In this document: positions 49,831-63,525 of the stretch, piece by piece
Layout: each line of letters begins with the position of its first letter
How positions within the stretch are numbered: the first letter of the stretch is position 1
Assembly (NCBI GenBank): GCA_037013685.1
Contig: CM072919.1
Location: forward strand, 49,682,616 to 49,746,615
Direction: 5' to 3'
Source of the DNA: Acridotheres tristis
Taxonomy: Eukaryota > Chordata > Aves > Passeriformes > Sturnidae
DNA: 64,000 nucleotides
The notes under the pieces: model-generated
Seen by the model: only the letters and a program-made list of their open reading frames with translations
Told to the model about the DNA's origin: nothing
The model's database searches: none
Program-made: the position numbers and the translations under genes

Positions 49831-50628
49831 ACATGTCATGACAACGAGATATTTGGATAGATATAGATTGATTTCTGTGAAAAATATAGTTAAGTTCATA
49901 ATTGCCAGTACATTCTCAGAAGTAGAATGTAGCTAATAATTTTGCCTTGGTCACCAGTTAACACCAAATACCATCAGATATTTTTGATTTAACTTCTGTA
50001 AAGCTTGCCTTTCATTTGCAAAGAACAAATTAAATGTTTGAAACATTTTTATACACTCCATTTTCAAAAGGGAGATTGTTGTTTAGTTCCATTTATTCTT
50101 TATTAAAATTTTCCTAATATAGAAGCAAAGGGTAAATTTTTCAATTTGTAGTTCATATCCATATATCTGTAGCTTTACTTTCCTGCATGGATCCTGGCTT
50201 AGTAAAAGACAAACTTAGAGAATTTTCATCAGAATATTAAAAAAATGTTGACATGGTCGTAGATGGGTCTTGAAAAACTGTCAGTTAATTTGAGAGAGTC
50301 TCCCACTCAGGAGTTGTTAAATCATGGCATTTCAAATGAACATAAAAGTAGCTCATTATTTACTTATTATTTACTTATTATTTATTGACTTACATTATTT
50401 AGATCTTAGTGGTTATGCAGTTCAATGAAGAACATTCAGAAAGCTGACTGGATCAAGAGAGAAGAATCATGGTGTACTGTAAAAAATGGCAGTTGTTTGA
50501 AAACTCTTAAAAAAGATATCTCTGGTAACTTTTAGAACCAAAGGAAACTGCTACAACAAGAAGCTAGTGGAAATAGGTATTTTTTTAAAAGAAGAATGAC
50601 TGTGTTATCATGGTATGAAGAATATGCA

Positions 50629-50629
<1 letters not shown>

Positions 50630-50692
<63 letters not shown>
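50630..50692. repeat. (AT)n microsatellite, about 31 units
   Basis: Uninterrupted alternating TA for about 63 bp. It is self-complementary and could form a cruciform. Confidence 0.97.
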
Positions 50693-50695
<3 letters not shown>

Positions 50696-53480
50696 AATAG
50701 TGACCACAAGCTGAGCAGGGACATACTACACAATTCCAAAGAGAAACCATCTGTATTAATGAAATGTCAGATACTTTATAAAATTCATTGCTAAACCCCA
50801 GTGACTTTCTGTCATCATTAAGAAATTGAGACAGAAATAATGTTTGGTTAAGATGGCACTGTCTAGATGTCTGCTTTTCTTGCATGCAGTAAGAAAGAAT
50901 TTGTTGTACAGTTTTGCACAAGGTCTGTTTGTCAGAAATACCTATGCTCTGTCCTGTGACAGATAACTGTGTCTTTGATATGGCTACTTAATCTGTTGAA
51001 GAAAAGACCTTAATAGAACAAATAGGAAAAAAGACCTTAATAGAACACACTGGGGTCTTTTGGGTCTTGTGCTAGAAAAATGTCAGTGTCAGTTGATAGA
51101 AAAAAGGCAGGAGCAAGATCAGAAATTCAGATATTTACAATATTTGGAAACTTATAATGAGTAGCATGATGGGCTCTAAAGCCTACAGTGAGTAAATATT
51201 TACATATATTCCCTACTTTAAATGGTTTATGGGTGGGAGATAGGGTGTGGTGGATGTCAATTTGGACACTCGTGTGTTTCTGTGGGTGAAAGTGGGACAT
51301 TCTTCTGCTGTCCAGAAAATATTAGTCCAGAAAATAATGCAGTCATTCCCATGTAAAAATTCGTAGTTATCTTCTTGTTTCCTGTGTAGCAGAGAAGTGT
51401 AGCCTTTCCTGTTATTTTCTGTAAATAGATGGCATTACCCCATCTTCCTTTTCCTTACTTTCTCTTCCTCCCAAAAGACAAATGCTCTCTCATTTTCACA
51501 TGCACTCCTGCTCCCAGCTCTCATTACAGTCCTGGCTGTGTCTTACATCTGGCAAGCTTAACATGCCACTATCTGTCCTCAGAACCAAAGTGCACTGGAA
51601 TACTCAATAAACCAAGAGAGTTATCTGACCTATATTACCCAACAGACTATGTGCATGTAATTTTTGTAAAGTATCTTGCATGCCTCTGCCAGTCAAGAGC
51701 CTTCACATATTCCATCCATTTTGAAATAAGCATCCCTTGTGTACCAGCATGCACACCTTTATACATATTTTACCATGTACTCTTGTTTTAACTGAACCTA
51801 AACGATGTTCTTCTGACACGTGCAGACTTTAAAATATCTTTGACTGTCAAGAATCCCAGGGCTTTCAGACACATAGTCAATGTGATGCTCTAAAACACAC
51901 ACAAAAGACATTTTTTTTTGTGTGTAGTAAATGGATTATAAATTTCACAGATTTTACTCTAAGCACCTCAGCACTACAAGAGTTACAGACTATTGTTTAT
52001 TCTACATTATTCTAAAAATAATGACCTTTCTTGAAGCATTGTAAGTAGGTTTTATAGAACTTAAACTAAGTTTTAGCTAAGTTTAGGATGACCTTCAGCT
52101 AAACAGCAGCTCTTGCACAGAACAGGGAAGCTACAAAGAATTTACATTTTTTACTAAATAACATGGATTCTCAGTATCAGGCAAGCCACAGAGAAAACAC
52201 ACTTTAAATAGTGAATTTCCATTCTATTCACCTTTGTTAATATAATTTCTCTGCCTGTCCTTTAAAGAAAAGAAAACAAACCAGAATATTAACAACGAAA
52301 TTTTAAATTGTCACTCATCTTCCTCTGCCCAAAGGCTCTTTCTTTTGGATGCTGCACCTTCTAAAACCATGCCAGACTTTAATTCAAACTGTACTACTCC
52401 TGAAATTGTGGAAAAAAAAGTTGAGAGTCCTCTTGACTCCTCATGCCTCCCATTCAAGCAGTAGGTAGAGAGAGGCAGGGGGATGTTGGCAGTAGCACTC
52501 TAATGCTTTCAACAGAAGTGCTAAAAAGCACATTTAAAAATTGGTTTTCAAATTTTACATTTAAAAAATATGCCTTCAGTCTGAAGTGTTTTAGAGAAGT
52601 AATACAAATGTATTAGGAGTTACGGTAGTTATGCAAATATTCTGCGATTTCCTTCAAAATGTTAGAGTAAGGAAACATGAGGCTTGAAACACCTTTTTAC
52701 TTTCTGCTATGCTTTTCCCCCTTTTTCTCATAATTCACTGCAGGAAACATTTGCTGCAAATGTTTCTTAGCTAAATTACTGGTTCAGATAGCTTAAATCA
52801 CAAACCACTTAAAAATAAAACATTAGGAGATGTAACTTATACAGAAATTTATAATGACAAATTCTCAGGCAGAGGCTTGAAAGTGTATTTTCTATATCAT
52901 ACTGCCTATCTTACCCTTGAAAATACATTTGAACCTCAGAAAAGGAAAAAGAAACAAAAACAAAAGAAAACAAGACATTATCATGATTTTCTTGGTCTTA
53001 GTGTTTATGTCTCCTTTTTAACTTTCAGTTCTAGGAGGGTCTTATATAGTTTGTAGAAATATTTAGCATTATTATTTATTTAGTTAGATAGCTATACTAC
53101 ATGTCACAGTAATGATGTCTTTGCCAGTTAATTCTGAGTTATGAATACTACTCATTTTCTATCCAAGATGCAAAGAGTACAATAGGAGAGACAAAAATTT
53201 GTTTGTATATATTATTTTTCTCTGCCTAGCCAAGTTCAGAAAAAAATGATAAATTCATATTCCTGTTGGAAGTTGGGATATAGGTCTTAGCTATTCATAT
53301 GTGAAAGGACTCCTTCCTTTTCTGCTTTTTAGTCAGAATTTAATAGCAATACACATATGGCACAATTGTTTTTATTTGTCCTTCCCCAAGCATAGCAAAA
53401 GAGCAGCCTACTACCTTTTCAGTAATATATTTTCTAATATACTAAAGAAATTATAAGTTCCTATTTTCATACATATTTCT

Positions 53481-53536
53481 TATTTGATATGTACTTATAA
53501 ATGGTACTTATTTGATATGTACTTATAAATGCTAAA
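53481..53536. repeat. 28-bp tandem duplication
   Basis: TATTTGATATGTACTTATAA occurs at 53481 and again at 53509, with period 28. Confidence 0.8.
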
Positions 53537-53639
53537 CATAAAAGCAGGAACAACATTTCAGTGTTTGAAAGAAGTCTTTGTGTAATAGCACCAACAATCC
53601 CACCACATTATAGTCTGTCTCAAATCTTTTCTTTCTTCT

Positions 53640-54677
53640 TTTATTGGTTTTGCATGACTACTGGTTTTGGTAGCAGGGAGGCTACAGGGGTTGCTTCTGT
53701 AAGAAGCTGCTAGAAGTTTTTTCCATATCCAGCAGAGCCAATATCTGGTGGCTCCAAGGATGGACGTGCTGCTGGTCAAGTCTGAGCCAATTGGAAATAG
53801 TGGTGATGTCTCTGTGATAATATATTTATGAAGAAAGATAAACAAAAAATGGTTATGCTTTTGAAATTGTGACCTAAGAAGACTCGAGTGAGAACAAGTG
53901 AGAGGAAGAACCCTGCAGACACCAAGGGCAGTGCAGAAGGAGGGACAGGAGGTGCTCCAGGCTGAGCCAGAGCTGAGATTCCCCTGCAGCCCACGGTGCA
54001 GCCCACGGTGAGGCAGCTGTGCCCCTGCAGCCCATGGAGGTGCACAGGGATGCAGAGATCCCTTGGCAGCCCGTGCTGGAGACCCACACTGGAGCAGGTG
54101 GATGGCTGAGATGAGGCTGTGATCCTGTGGGAGGCCTGTGGAGAGAGTGGCCCTGCTGCCAGGCTGGAGCAGCCTGTGCTTGAAGGACCGCACCCCATGG
54201 AAGAGTGACCCAGGCTGCAGCAATGTGGGGAGGACTGTTGCCTGTGGAATGGACTCACGTTGGAGAAGTTCTCAGTGAACTGTCTCCCACAGGAGGAATC
54301 CTGCAGTGCAGCAGGGGAAGGAATCCTCTCCCTAGGCAGCAGGTGAAGCCACAGGTGATGAACTGACCATAACCCCCATGTCAAGTCTCATTGCAATGCT
54401 GGGATAGGAGGCAGAGCTGGAAGGAGGAAGGGGTGAGGAGAAGATGTTGTTAAGGGCTTACTTTATTTCTCATTACTATCTCATTATCATGCTCCGATTT
54501 TGTTAGCAATAAATTTACTTTGTATCTCTACGTCACTTGATGGGTGATCTCTCCTGGCCTTTATGTCAACCCATGAAACCTTCATTAAATTTCCTCTCCT
54601 CTGTCTCCTAATGCAGAGGAGGGCAAGGGAGTGGCTTTTGCAGGTGCCTGGCATCTGGCCCAGGCAAGCTCTACACC
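53640..54677 (+). mobile_element. Solo LTR, long avian ERV type (sense)
   Basis: The plus strand starts near TTTATTGGTTTTGC and runs through GGTTTTGGTAGCAGGGAGGC and a series of imperfect units with 'gcagcccatgg' and 'ggagcag'. It then passes an AATAAA at 54508-54513 and ends around GGTGCCTGGCATC. Long frames of 202 and 221 codons on the minus strand are antisense to the LTR and are not genes. No target duplication was identified. Confidence 0.8.
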
Positions 54678-55041
54678 CCTCATTCTATTTCCCACCCAGA
54701 AAAATTATTTCAGGTGTTTCTGTTACAAGTTTGGACTTCTGATTTGTGCACAGGTCATTCAGATAACTAAATACATCCATTTTACTTGCCTTCTTTAAGA
54801 AATTTTCATTAGACAGAATATGAGAATACAGTATACTTCCTTGTAGTCTTGGAAAAAATAATAGAATTGTTCCATCAATGTTCTATCACAGTGTTCCTGG
54901 ATGAGCACCATAGAAGTCTTGAAGAAGAATTGGATGTCTGTAGCTTTACTTATGCCTAATTACCCTTTAATCACTTCTTAGACAGCCTGCCCTGCTGAGG
55001 GTTTCCTGTTTTGACTTGACTTTACCCTGTTGGGTTAAAGT
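54678..55041. other. Single-copy DNA, no gene seen
   Basis: Nothing recognised. Confidence 0.5.
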
Positions 55042-55227
55042 TAGAATAGAATAGAATAGAATAGAATAGAATAGAATAGAATAGAATAGAATAGAATAGA
55101 ATATAGAATAGAATAGAATAGAATAGAATAGAATAGAATATAGAATAGAATAGAATAGAATAGAATAGAATAGAATAGAATAGAATAGAATAGAATAGAA
55201 TAGAATAGAATAGAATAGAAAGAATAG
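55042..55227. repeat. (TAGAA)n array, about 37 units, on a CR1 tail
   Basis: The pentamer repeats for about 186 bp with a few two-base slips (at about 55101 and 55140). Read on the minus strand it is (ATTCT)n and follows the CR1 3' end directly. Confidence 0.95.
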
Positions 55228-56330
55228 TTCCAGAGCTACAATTATCTGCTCCAGCTGTCTGATCACTTCAAGACTGATCAAAGTTAAAGCATGTTTTGAA
55301 GAGCATTGTCCAAATACCTCTTGAACTCTGACAAGCCTTGGCCATCAACCACCTCTTTATGAAATCTTTTTCAGTGTTTGATGATTCCGTTGATTATTCC
55401 TAAAGACAAGTCTGATCCTCTCATGTGTACTATGCCTGGATACAGGGAGAAGATATCAGCATCTTCTTGTCTATTTTCCCTTCTCAGGAGGCTGCAGACA
55501 TCAATGATGTCATTTCTCAGGCTCCTTTTCTCAAAACCAGACAAACTCAAGTGATTAGTCTTAGTCACTCCTTATAGGACATGCTTTCCACTGCTTTCCC
55601 CAACTTTGTTGAACTCCTCCAAGTACATCCAAAGGCCTTAAAATTCTTAAATAGTGAAGCCCAGAACCACAGTACTCACAATACACAAGGTGAGGCCACA
55701 TCAACACTGAATACAGAAATTCTTTTGATCAGCATACCGCTTTGATAACCCCAGAGCTGCTTTCCAGCCACTCCTCTCCCAATCTGTATTTGTGTTCAGT
55801 GTTCCTCTGTCTCAAATGCAGAATCTGACACTTATTAAATTTCATGTCATTGATGATTACCCAAAATGCTATGATCTACCCAGCTCTCTCTGCAAAGATT
55901 CCTTTCCCTTAAGCACCTCTCAGGTAAGTATTATTGATAAACTTGCTGATGGAGCATTCAGGTTTTGCATATACACCATTTATAAAAACGTTGAACAGAA
56001 CTGTCCCCAAAGTTGTGGCTTGAGAAACACCACTGGCTAGCTGCTGGCCAGATGCAGCCAGTTCTTTACAGGTGGATAACTCGTTCAGAAGACTTCTCTG
56101 ACAGACAGCATGGAAAATGTTACTTAAATCCAGATAAACTGCATTCACTGTGCTCCCTTCATCCCCCAGCAGGATGGTGATATCTTATTGTAAAAAGATA
56201 TCAAATTAGATAGGATTTTCCCTTTCTGAACCTATGTTGACTGCACCTGATGACTTTAGTAGAACTCAGTATTATCTTTGAGAAATATACAGGTGAGGCA
56301 ATTTCGGTCAGCTTCACAGAAACGACTGTT
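55228..56330 (-). mobile_element. CR1 LINE, 3' half, degraded
   Basis: The minus strand carries diverged CR1 3' untranslated and reverse-transcriptase sequence. Recognisable plus-strand words include GTTGAACAGAACTG and CTATGTTGACTG. Its 3' end is the pentamer array at 55042-55227. Frames are broken. Confidence 0.75.
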
Positions 56331-57548
56331 CTAGACTTTTTGTAGTATTTATTTTTAGAAATAGACAAAACCTGCACAATTGAAAAGGCAAGAGTAAATT
56401 GTAAATATGGCACAATACCCATATCTCCTGGAGGAAAAAAATCTAAGTTCCACATGGTTAGATAATCTATGGCACTAGATTGGGGAGCATGCTCTGGGGC
56501 TTTCATAATGATTATATTGAACCATATCTTTAATTATTTTTTGTTGCTGTTTACTAAAGGCCCTCAACAAATTTCATATAAGAGTAATTTTTAAGCACTA
56601 TTTATAATAATCTGCTACAACTTTTTTTTACAAATTGTGCTTAAAATTTAGTCAGTTACCAATATATTAGAGATGCTGCAATTTCCAAATGTTTACAGAG
56701 AGGATACCACAGATCTTTAATTAAGAAGATGATTGATTCATATTAATGCAATTGTTTGTTCAGACCATAATATTGTGCACTATGCTTAATTCTGAAAATG
56801 ACAACAAGTTAAAATTAAAAAGAAATGCTTTCTTTTATCAAGGAATCGCATAAACATTAATACATGTATGTGATGACATTCCAATTGGGGATCTTTATAA
56901 AGAGATAAATGAAACTAGAAGAATCATTAACTTGAGATGAAAATAAAGTCACCTCAGTGACCATATAATACTAAACAATAATAAATATTAACTACAAATA
57001 TTAGGAAGTTGCTAGATTTATGATTATGAAATGTTTCTAAATGACTTGAGAATTAAGACTTTTAAGATGCTAGAGATCTATCGCAGGGGTTTAAAGCCTT
57101 CTGTGATGAGAAACATCTACTTACATCAGTAGTCTGTATATCTGACTTTCATAAGTCCTTGAGTTAGATGGTAAAGAGTATGACTTCTGAAAGTGAGTCT
57201 GATACTTTGATTTATGAAAATATAGTAGAAAGAAAACAAAAAAAAAGAAAAATGGGACATCTGGAGAAATGATATGCAGCAGTGTAAATGTAGGGGGACA
57301 AGCCAAATATCTTGAAATATTTTGAAATATACATCATGCTCTGAGATAAACACTCCTCCTGTTTCTTCTTACAGATGAAAAAAATACAGTGCAGCACCAC
57401 CTGATCCACATACTCAGCATACCAGCAGCATTGTTTATATAACTCAGATTGAGTATGACCAACTTCACAGAGGTAACATTGTTCTGTCTCTTGGATTTGA
57501 AGAAGCGGCACCCCGTGGATATTCATACTATATCTTGGGCTTTACTGG

Positions 57549-57605
57549 GGAAAAAAAAACCAAAAAAACCAAAGAAACACAAACAAAAACAAACAAAAAA
57601 AGAAA
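57549..57605. repeat. A/C-rich low-complexity tract
   Basis: A-runs with interspersed ACC and ACAAAC words on the plus strand. Confidence 0.8.
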
Positions 57606-60600
57606 ATCCATAATTTCTATGTGGAAATGGAAAGTAGATTTTTGCAAGCAGACATTCAACCAAGCAAGAAAAAAGTCTGTGTGATATCTTAGTAGAGAAT
57701 AAGCCTTGATCCAGCTGTAAACCTTGGAGTGAATTTCATCCTCACCAAATTATGAATGGACGTCACCTAATTTGTTTTCTTCTTGAAAGATCAAAATAGT
57801 AAAACACAATTCAAGAGTGAAATACACAAACATTGCTATCAAGAACATAGTTTTAGAAAAGTGAATATCCACCAAGGGGAGGACAACAGTCTATCAGAAA
57901 AGGCACAGAACTGACATCTGCCCCTCCTTCTGCCCAACCCTAAAAAACACTACTTGTCTCTTCCCATCCCCACCCTTCCCAAAATAAAGATTCCAAGATG
58001 AATTCATCACTGAAGACTAAAATAAGGATAGCTGTAGAAACACTGGCAGTTTTAAACTCAGCTAAATATGTAAATTGCAAAAGTATGAATTACCTAACCA
58101 TTCACTCAATTGAAAGAATAGCAAATATTTAACCAATAATTATAATTATGAAAATTTTTTTTGCACATAAGCAAACTGGGACATTTTAAAAACTTTGCTC
58201 TTTCATTATACCAGCATTATTCTTCCATTTATAAGAAAAGGACAAAATTTAAATTTGAAGCCTTACTCAGGTATTCTTTAACTTCAAATTCTTCAAGAAT
58301 AGAGAAGACATTTATCCCTGAGCTGAAATTATGTTCTATCTATTTTGAGTCTGCTTGCACAAATATGAGCCATTCCATGAGGAAAAATTTTTCATTTTGT
58401 GGCAATGCTGTTTGAGAATGCCCATCTAAAGCAAAGACTGCTGGGTAACACATTTAAAACAGCTGTATTTGCTAACATTTGGAGTGGGTCAGTGGATCAG
58501 GATATTTACAATATGTCCTGTTGTCTTGAATTAGCATAGAATCACCAGAAAGTTGTGGCAAGCAGAGCTGCAAAAATTGTCCAACAGAAACAAAATGTAC
58601 TAAGAGGAGCAAGGCCATGAAGAAGGCATTGAAAATTGTTGTTATGCAAAAGTAGCTTGTATCATGCATTTTTTCAGCTAAAATTCTCATAAAATTCATG
58701 ATTCAACTCCAAACATTCCACAGTAAGTGCTTCAAACTATGTATTTGAAGTAATGTATTTGTGAGTATATTCAACCCATGTCATTCTGTAAAAGATCAGA
58801 AACATTGTCCAGGGTTTTTCCTAAAACTAGAATGTACTGCAGAAGTAGGTTAAAGACCCTTGTTGGATAAAGCGTCATTCTTTACTTATTTAGATTATAA
58901 GATCAGCTTATACAAAAAGCAAGTTGTTTACTGCTTTACTCAAGTGAAATATCAAAAAAAAAAAAAAAAATTGATGACACTGTGTTATTTTCTAACCATT
59001 AGAATACTTAAACATAATGTAATACTTTTTCAATGAGGCCTGTACCTATTTTTCAAATTTAGGATTGCAATTTCTTTTTTCGTTGTTAATTTTTATTATC
59101 ACATTTACTTGACTTTTAAGATTTATCCTTTGCAACTATTCAGTACGTACAGTGCCACAATGGAACACAGCAAGACTACAGTGAGAGTAAGTGAACTTTG
59201 AGAAGCATAAGGACTTGAAACCTATGGAATATAATTGACAGAATTGAAATTAGCCTGATGTAATTTGAATTAGTTATTGAAATCTGATTGCTGGAGTGAT
59301 CACTGACCAAAAATTTACTACAACAGCATTTTAAAATTTGCAAGCCATATACCAAAAATAATGTCCAATATTCTGAGCCTCGCAAAAAGGAAAATAAATA
59401 AAGCCAATGAGAATGAATATTAGTAATAAATGGTGTCTCTATTTTCCATGAATATTAGGTAAAACATTGAATAGTGGGAATGAGATTTGTACTTTTATAT
59501 ATATGCATATATGTGTTTATATACAAATACTCTGTAGTTGTATTTTCTGATTCTGTTTTCTGCTTGATATTGTCTCTTTTAAATATTCCATGTTCCATTT
59601 CAGGAACATATCCTGCAAATTGCTGAATAATCAGACACCTAAATCTGTGGCTGGTACACTAAAAAAAAAGTATTGTCAGCAACACAAAGAAAACAAACAA
59701 GCAAATCAGTGAGCTAAAGCTAAGAACAGCAAACAAAGCTCCAGCAGAGCCATCAAATGCTCCCAAGAGGAATGCAAGTTAAAGAAAAAAGAAACATAGT
59801 GTGGTACTACTTTTTGTAAAGTGAGAAAGATCAGGAAAGGAAAAGGTAAAAACAGGTAACTGTAGAATTGACTGTCCAGTGCTGCTTAGGGTGAATTGCA
59901 AAGTACCTGCCTGGAGCTCAATAGTACTGTAGTTTTGAAACCCTGCATATCCTGAAATTTAGCCTACAGTGAGACACACTTTGAAAACTTGCATGTAAGA
60001 GCGTTGAAGCTAAAATAATGGTTAATCAGAGAAAATTAGTTGTGATAGCTAGACTATATTTGGCAAAAAAAATCATTAATAAGGAACTATTGTGAAAAAC
60101 TGCTAAAACAAACGTAGATCTGGTGAAGTAATTTTGAACTGACGGATTTATTATACAAAATTTATTAGACTGTAGACTACAATACATTGAAAAACAGGAA
60201 ATTGATTAGTCAGCCTGTCCACTCCCTGTGGTGTCTGCTGTTCAATATCCACTTACAAGTGTTAAATTTATCCTTAGGTGGGGTGCCAGATAATTTACAG
60301 CACTCTTAAGTAAAACATATATTTAATAAACAAAGAAAAAGTGTATTGGCATTTCAGAAATTTAATGAAGATGCAAACAGCCTAAGAGTAAGTTTCACAA
60401 TGTGAAGTATCTCAGAATGCTGTGAGTAAGTAAGCTTAAATGTATTTTTTATCTCCTTTAGGTGCAGCAGATTTACAAGCAGCAACACCAATATAGAAGG
60501 AACTGAGGTACAGCTACCAGGGAGATACTGGTGAAAAATGTAAGGGAATTTTCAGTTTTCAGTTCCATTTCTTGTGTGATGTGAGAAGTATAGTGCCATG

Positions 60601-61711
60601 GAATAGTCAATGTAATGGAAATATTCCTCGTTCTTAACCTTGCAGTGTTTCATTTGCAAATGAGCAAATCCATAAAGTTTAACAGAGCAAATTCTGGATC
60701 TGTTTCTATAGAATTATGAAAGCACAGTTGTTAAATTCACTACTGATTTGAATCTGGAACAGGTGGTAATAATTGATAAAGATGCTATTTCATAGCATTA
60801 TTTGAGTATTGAAAGAAATATAAACTAAATTAAAGACGATTATTATGCAACTTTACAATCAAGAAATTCTAAAACATGGAAAGTAGAAATACAAAGCAGT
60901 ACAAAGAGAAAGGAAGCTCCTATAAAACCTCTGAGAAATAGCTTCTTTGAAAAGGTTCTTCATAAACAGATCTAGAGTGAGGCAGTCCAGAAAGCAAAAG
61001 GGATACGACTTGAGTCAGTGTTAGGAACTTTCCAATGTGACTACAAAACCATCTTCTGAAACAGCAACAAGCAAGACAGTATTCAGGAAAAGGAACAAGT
61101 GAAAGTTCTTGTACACAAATGCTTTTTTTCTGACTCAGACAGTAGTAACCGTTATCAGTGGAGTGCCAGCATGTTATTCTAATTCCTCAGAAAACATTCA
61201 CAGTTTATTGTGAAACAATCCTGTGTTTTCTAGAAGATTTGACAGTTTCTGTGAAGGCGTTCTGGAGAGTCCACTTGAGAAGAAAATGGGTGTCATATCT
61301 TCGCAAATGAGGACTCACCTGACTCAGAAGTTGATTTTCTCCAGGAAAAAAAAAAAAGGGCAATCACTATAATGAATTTCAAACCCCTGAGTAATATTTA
61401 TGATGACAATTCACAGGAAATCACTTGCTTCCAATCTATAAGAAGAGATACCTTTGAGGTGAAGGATTTTTAGTCAATTTTGAAATATTTTTAAGGCTAC
61501 TGAGGAAAAGAAGCAGTACAAATAATTGCAAAAGCTCTGGCTTCATTTTTCCAAGCCTCTTTCCCTCCAGACAGGATAATTTACTGTTGAGCAATTCTTT
61601 TAACTAGACTAGTGAAACAAAAATACACTGAGCTTGAAACAGCAACATTTGCTAATCAATCATGGTGAAGTAGATAATACAAGCAGTAGCCTGAATTCTT
61701 ACTGACTCAGA

Positions 61712-61713
<2 letters not shown>

Positions 61714-61769
<56 letters not shown>
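61714..61769. repeat. (GT)n microsatellite, about 28 units
   Basis: Uninterrupted GT for about 56 bp. Alternating purine-pyrimidine sequence can form Z-DNA. Confidence 0.97.
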
Positions 61770-61770
<1 letters not shown>

Positions 61771-63427
61771 GATATGGACGTGAGCAAGCAGAATATGTGT
61801 TTTTCCATTTTCTGAAATTAAGGCCTGAGACAATGTAAAAGAGTGCAAATTTACCCAGGCGAAAGGGTAAAGGTCTTTTCTTCACATTACATTCTTACTT
61901 ACTATGTGGTTTGCTGAAAATGTTATTATACTATATGTTCATAACTCACCTTATTAAATTAATCCTTCACAAGACAATAATAAAAAAGTTGTTTAATTAT
62001 TCATTATTTGTCTTTGGTTTGCATTAAGCAGTGTGGTGGTTCAAAAAAAAGAAAGAATTAGCATCAATCTGATCAATATTTATGTAGAAAGCTTTTCAAC
62101 AACTACAGGTAATATATATATTTCTCTTTCTAAGTTATATACAGTGATACACATATATATGTAAATGTAAACATCAATTTATAAATTAGAGAAAGGTTTT
62201 TATTGGTAGGCTGTGAATCATTACATCAGTACCTATGTAACATAAAAATATGGCTCTTTCCCAGGTCTCCCATATCTTTTCCAGAGATTTTGAGAGATTC
62301 ATTTTGTATTAGTTCCACGGAATTTTATTCTATAGATAGGATACTGGTTATTGTTATGATCACTTGAAAATCTCTTTATCAATACAGTGCTAGGAATTTG
62401 TGTTAAGGCTGTAGTTTAAGCAAGGTTGTCTAATTGTGATTTGATTACATTTGTGTAAACATTAAGAATTTTATTTTCAGGCATTGCCTTTTTTAAGATT
62501 TACAGGATTTTCTTATGAGCACTTTTTCAGATGGCTGCTACAGTAAACATTTTTATGTTTTTATATTCTTTTACATCTTTATATTCTTACCTAAGTGCTC
62601 CAAATTAATAAGAGTTTAGATTTCTCCTCATAATTGGAAAGGACCATACCAATGCAACCATTAAAATGTGTAGAATGGGAAGTTTTATATCATCAAGATG
62701 TAATTTAATTGATTAACTTGATATCATTTGTTTCCATAGTGACTATCCTTCTGCTTAAAATGTTTTAGAAGTGGTTAGCCAGTATACCCTTTATGAGAAA
62801 CAGGATTACCAATTAAAATTACCTAAGAAATCTGTTTTCCTCTTTCATGCAGAAAGTTTATGGTGACATTTTAAGTAGAAAAACTTGGTTTTTAATTAGA
62901 ATCACACAGAAAATAATCTTTTGACCCAATCTCCCTTACTGTTTACAGTTTAAAGTATTGTTGTATAGCACAAGGTAACAGCAAAAGAAAAGCTTTAAAG
63001 AGCTCACAAGTTCAGACTTTCTACTCAGTCATAACAGCAACTGAATTAAACAAGTGGAACTCTCCTGTTAAGGTTCTTTCAGAAAGTCACCAGAAATGTA
63101 TTGTAATTCATATGAATCTTATTTTCACAGTCTACTTGGCTCTTATAGCTCTTGCAGGTCAACCTAATTTATTATTTCCATTTCTGCAACCTTCTCATCT
63201 ATGTGGGTGATTCAGCTAGTGGCATACTTCCCTGTCAATCAGTAAACAAGCCAAGCAATAGTCACTGTGCAGCCAGAGAGGCCATCTTTCAAACGAGACA
63301 TATGAAGAAGGTTATGATCTCTCAGTAATATGTAATACCTCACAGAACGTTTTGCAAATTTGGGAACTTCGTGACTTTTGCCCAAGGCTTAGTTTTCTAG
63401 TACTGCAATCAATACTTAATTTTACTT

Positions 63428-63525
63428 CATAGAATATTCGCAGAATACTTTGAATTGGAAGGGACTCACAAGGATCATCAAGTCCAACTGTTAAGTGAAT
63501 GGCCAATACAGGGATAAAACCCACA
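63428..63525 (-). mobile_element. CR1 LINE 3' scrap
   Basis: The plus strand shows CATAGAATATTCGCAGAATA, then TTGAATTGGAAGGGACTCAC and AGGATCATCAAGTCCAAC, the complement of a CR1 3' end. Only about 100 bp remain. Confidence 0.75.

Larger units (their letters stand above)
49831..53639. other. Single-copy AT-rich DNA with simple repeats
   Basis: No gene is visible. Short direct repeats occur at 51003/51030 and 53481/53509, and a long (AT)n at 50630. Confidence 0.45.
56331..63427. other. Single-copy AT-rich DNA with simple repeats
   Basis: No gene is visible. An A/C-rich tract lies at 57549-57605, a poly(A) of about 17 at 58953, a poly(A) run at 61345, and a (GT)n at 61714. Confidence 0.5.

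Noticed and set aside
50532..50921. 129-codon frame with an Ile-Tyr repeat
   Set aside because: It reads through the (AT)n microsatellite.
53558..54384. Frames of 221 and 202 codons on the minus strand
   Set aside because: They are antisense to a recognisable LTR. The low stop content comes from its GC-rich repeated units.
54967..55281. 104-codon frame with a repeating Phe-Tyr-Ser-Ile-Leu pattern
   Set aside because: It is the translation of the ATTCT pentamer array.
61652..61885. 77-codon frame with a Thr-His repeat
   Set aside because: It reads through the (GT)n microsatellite.
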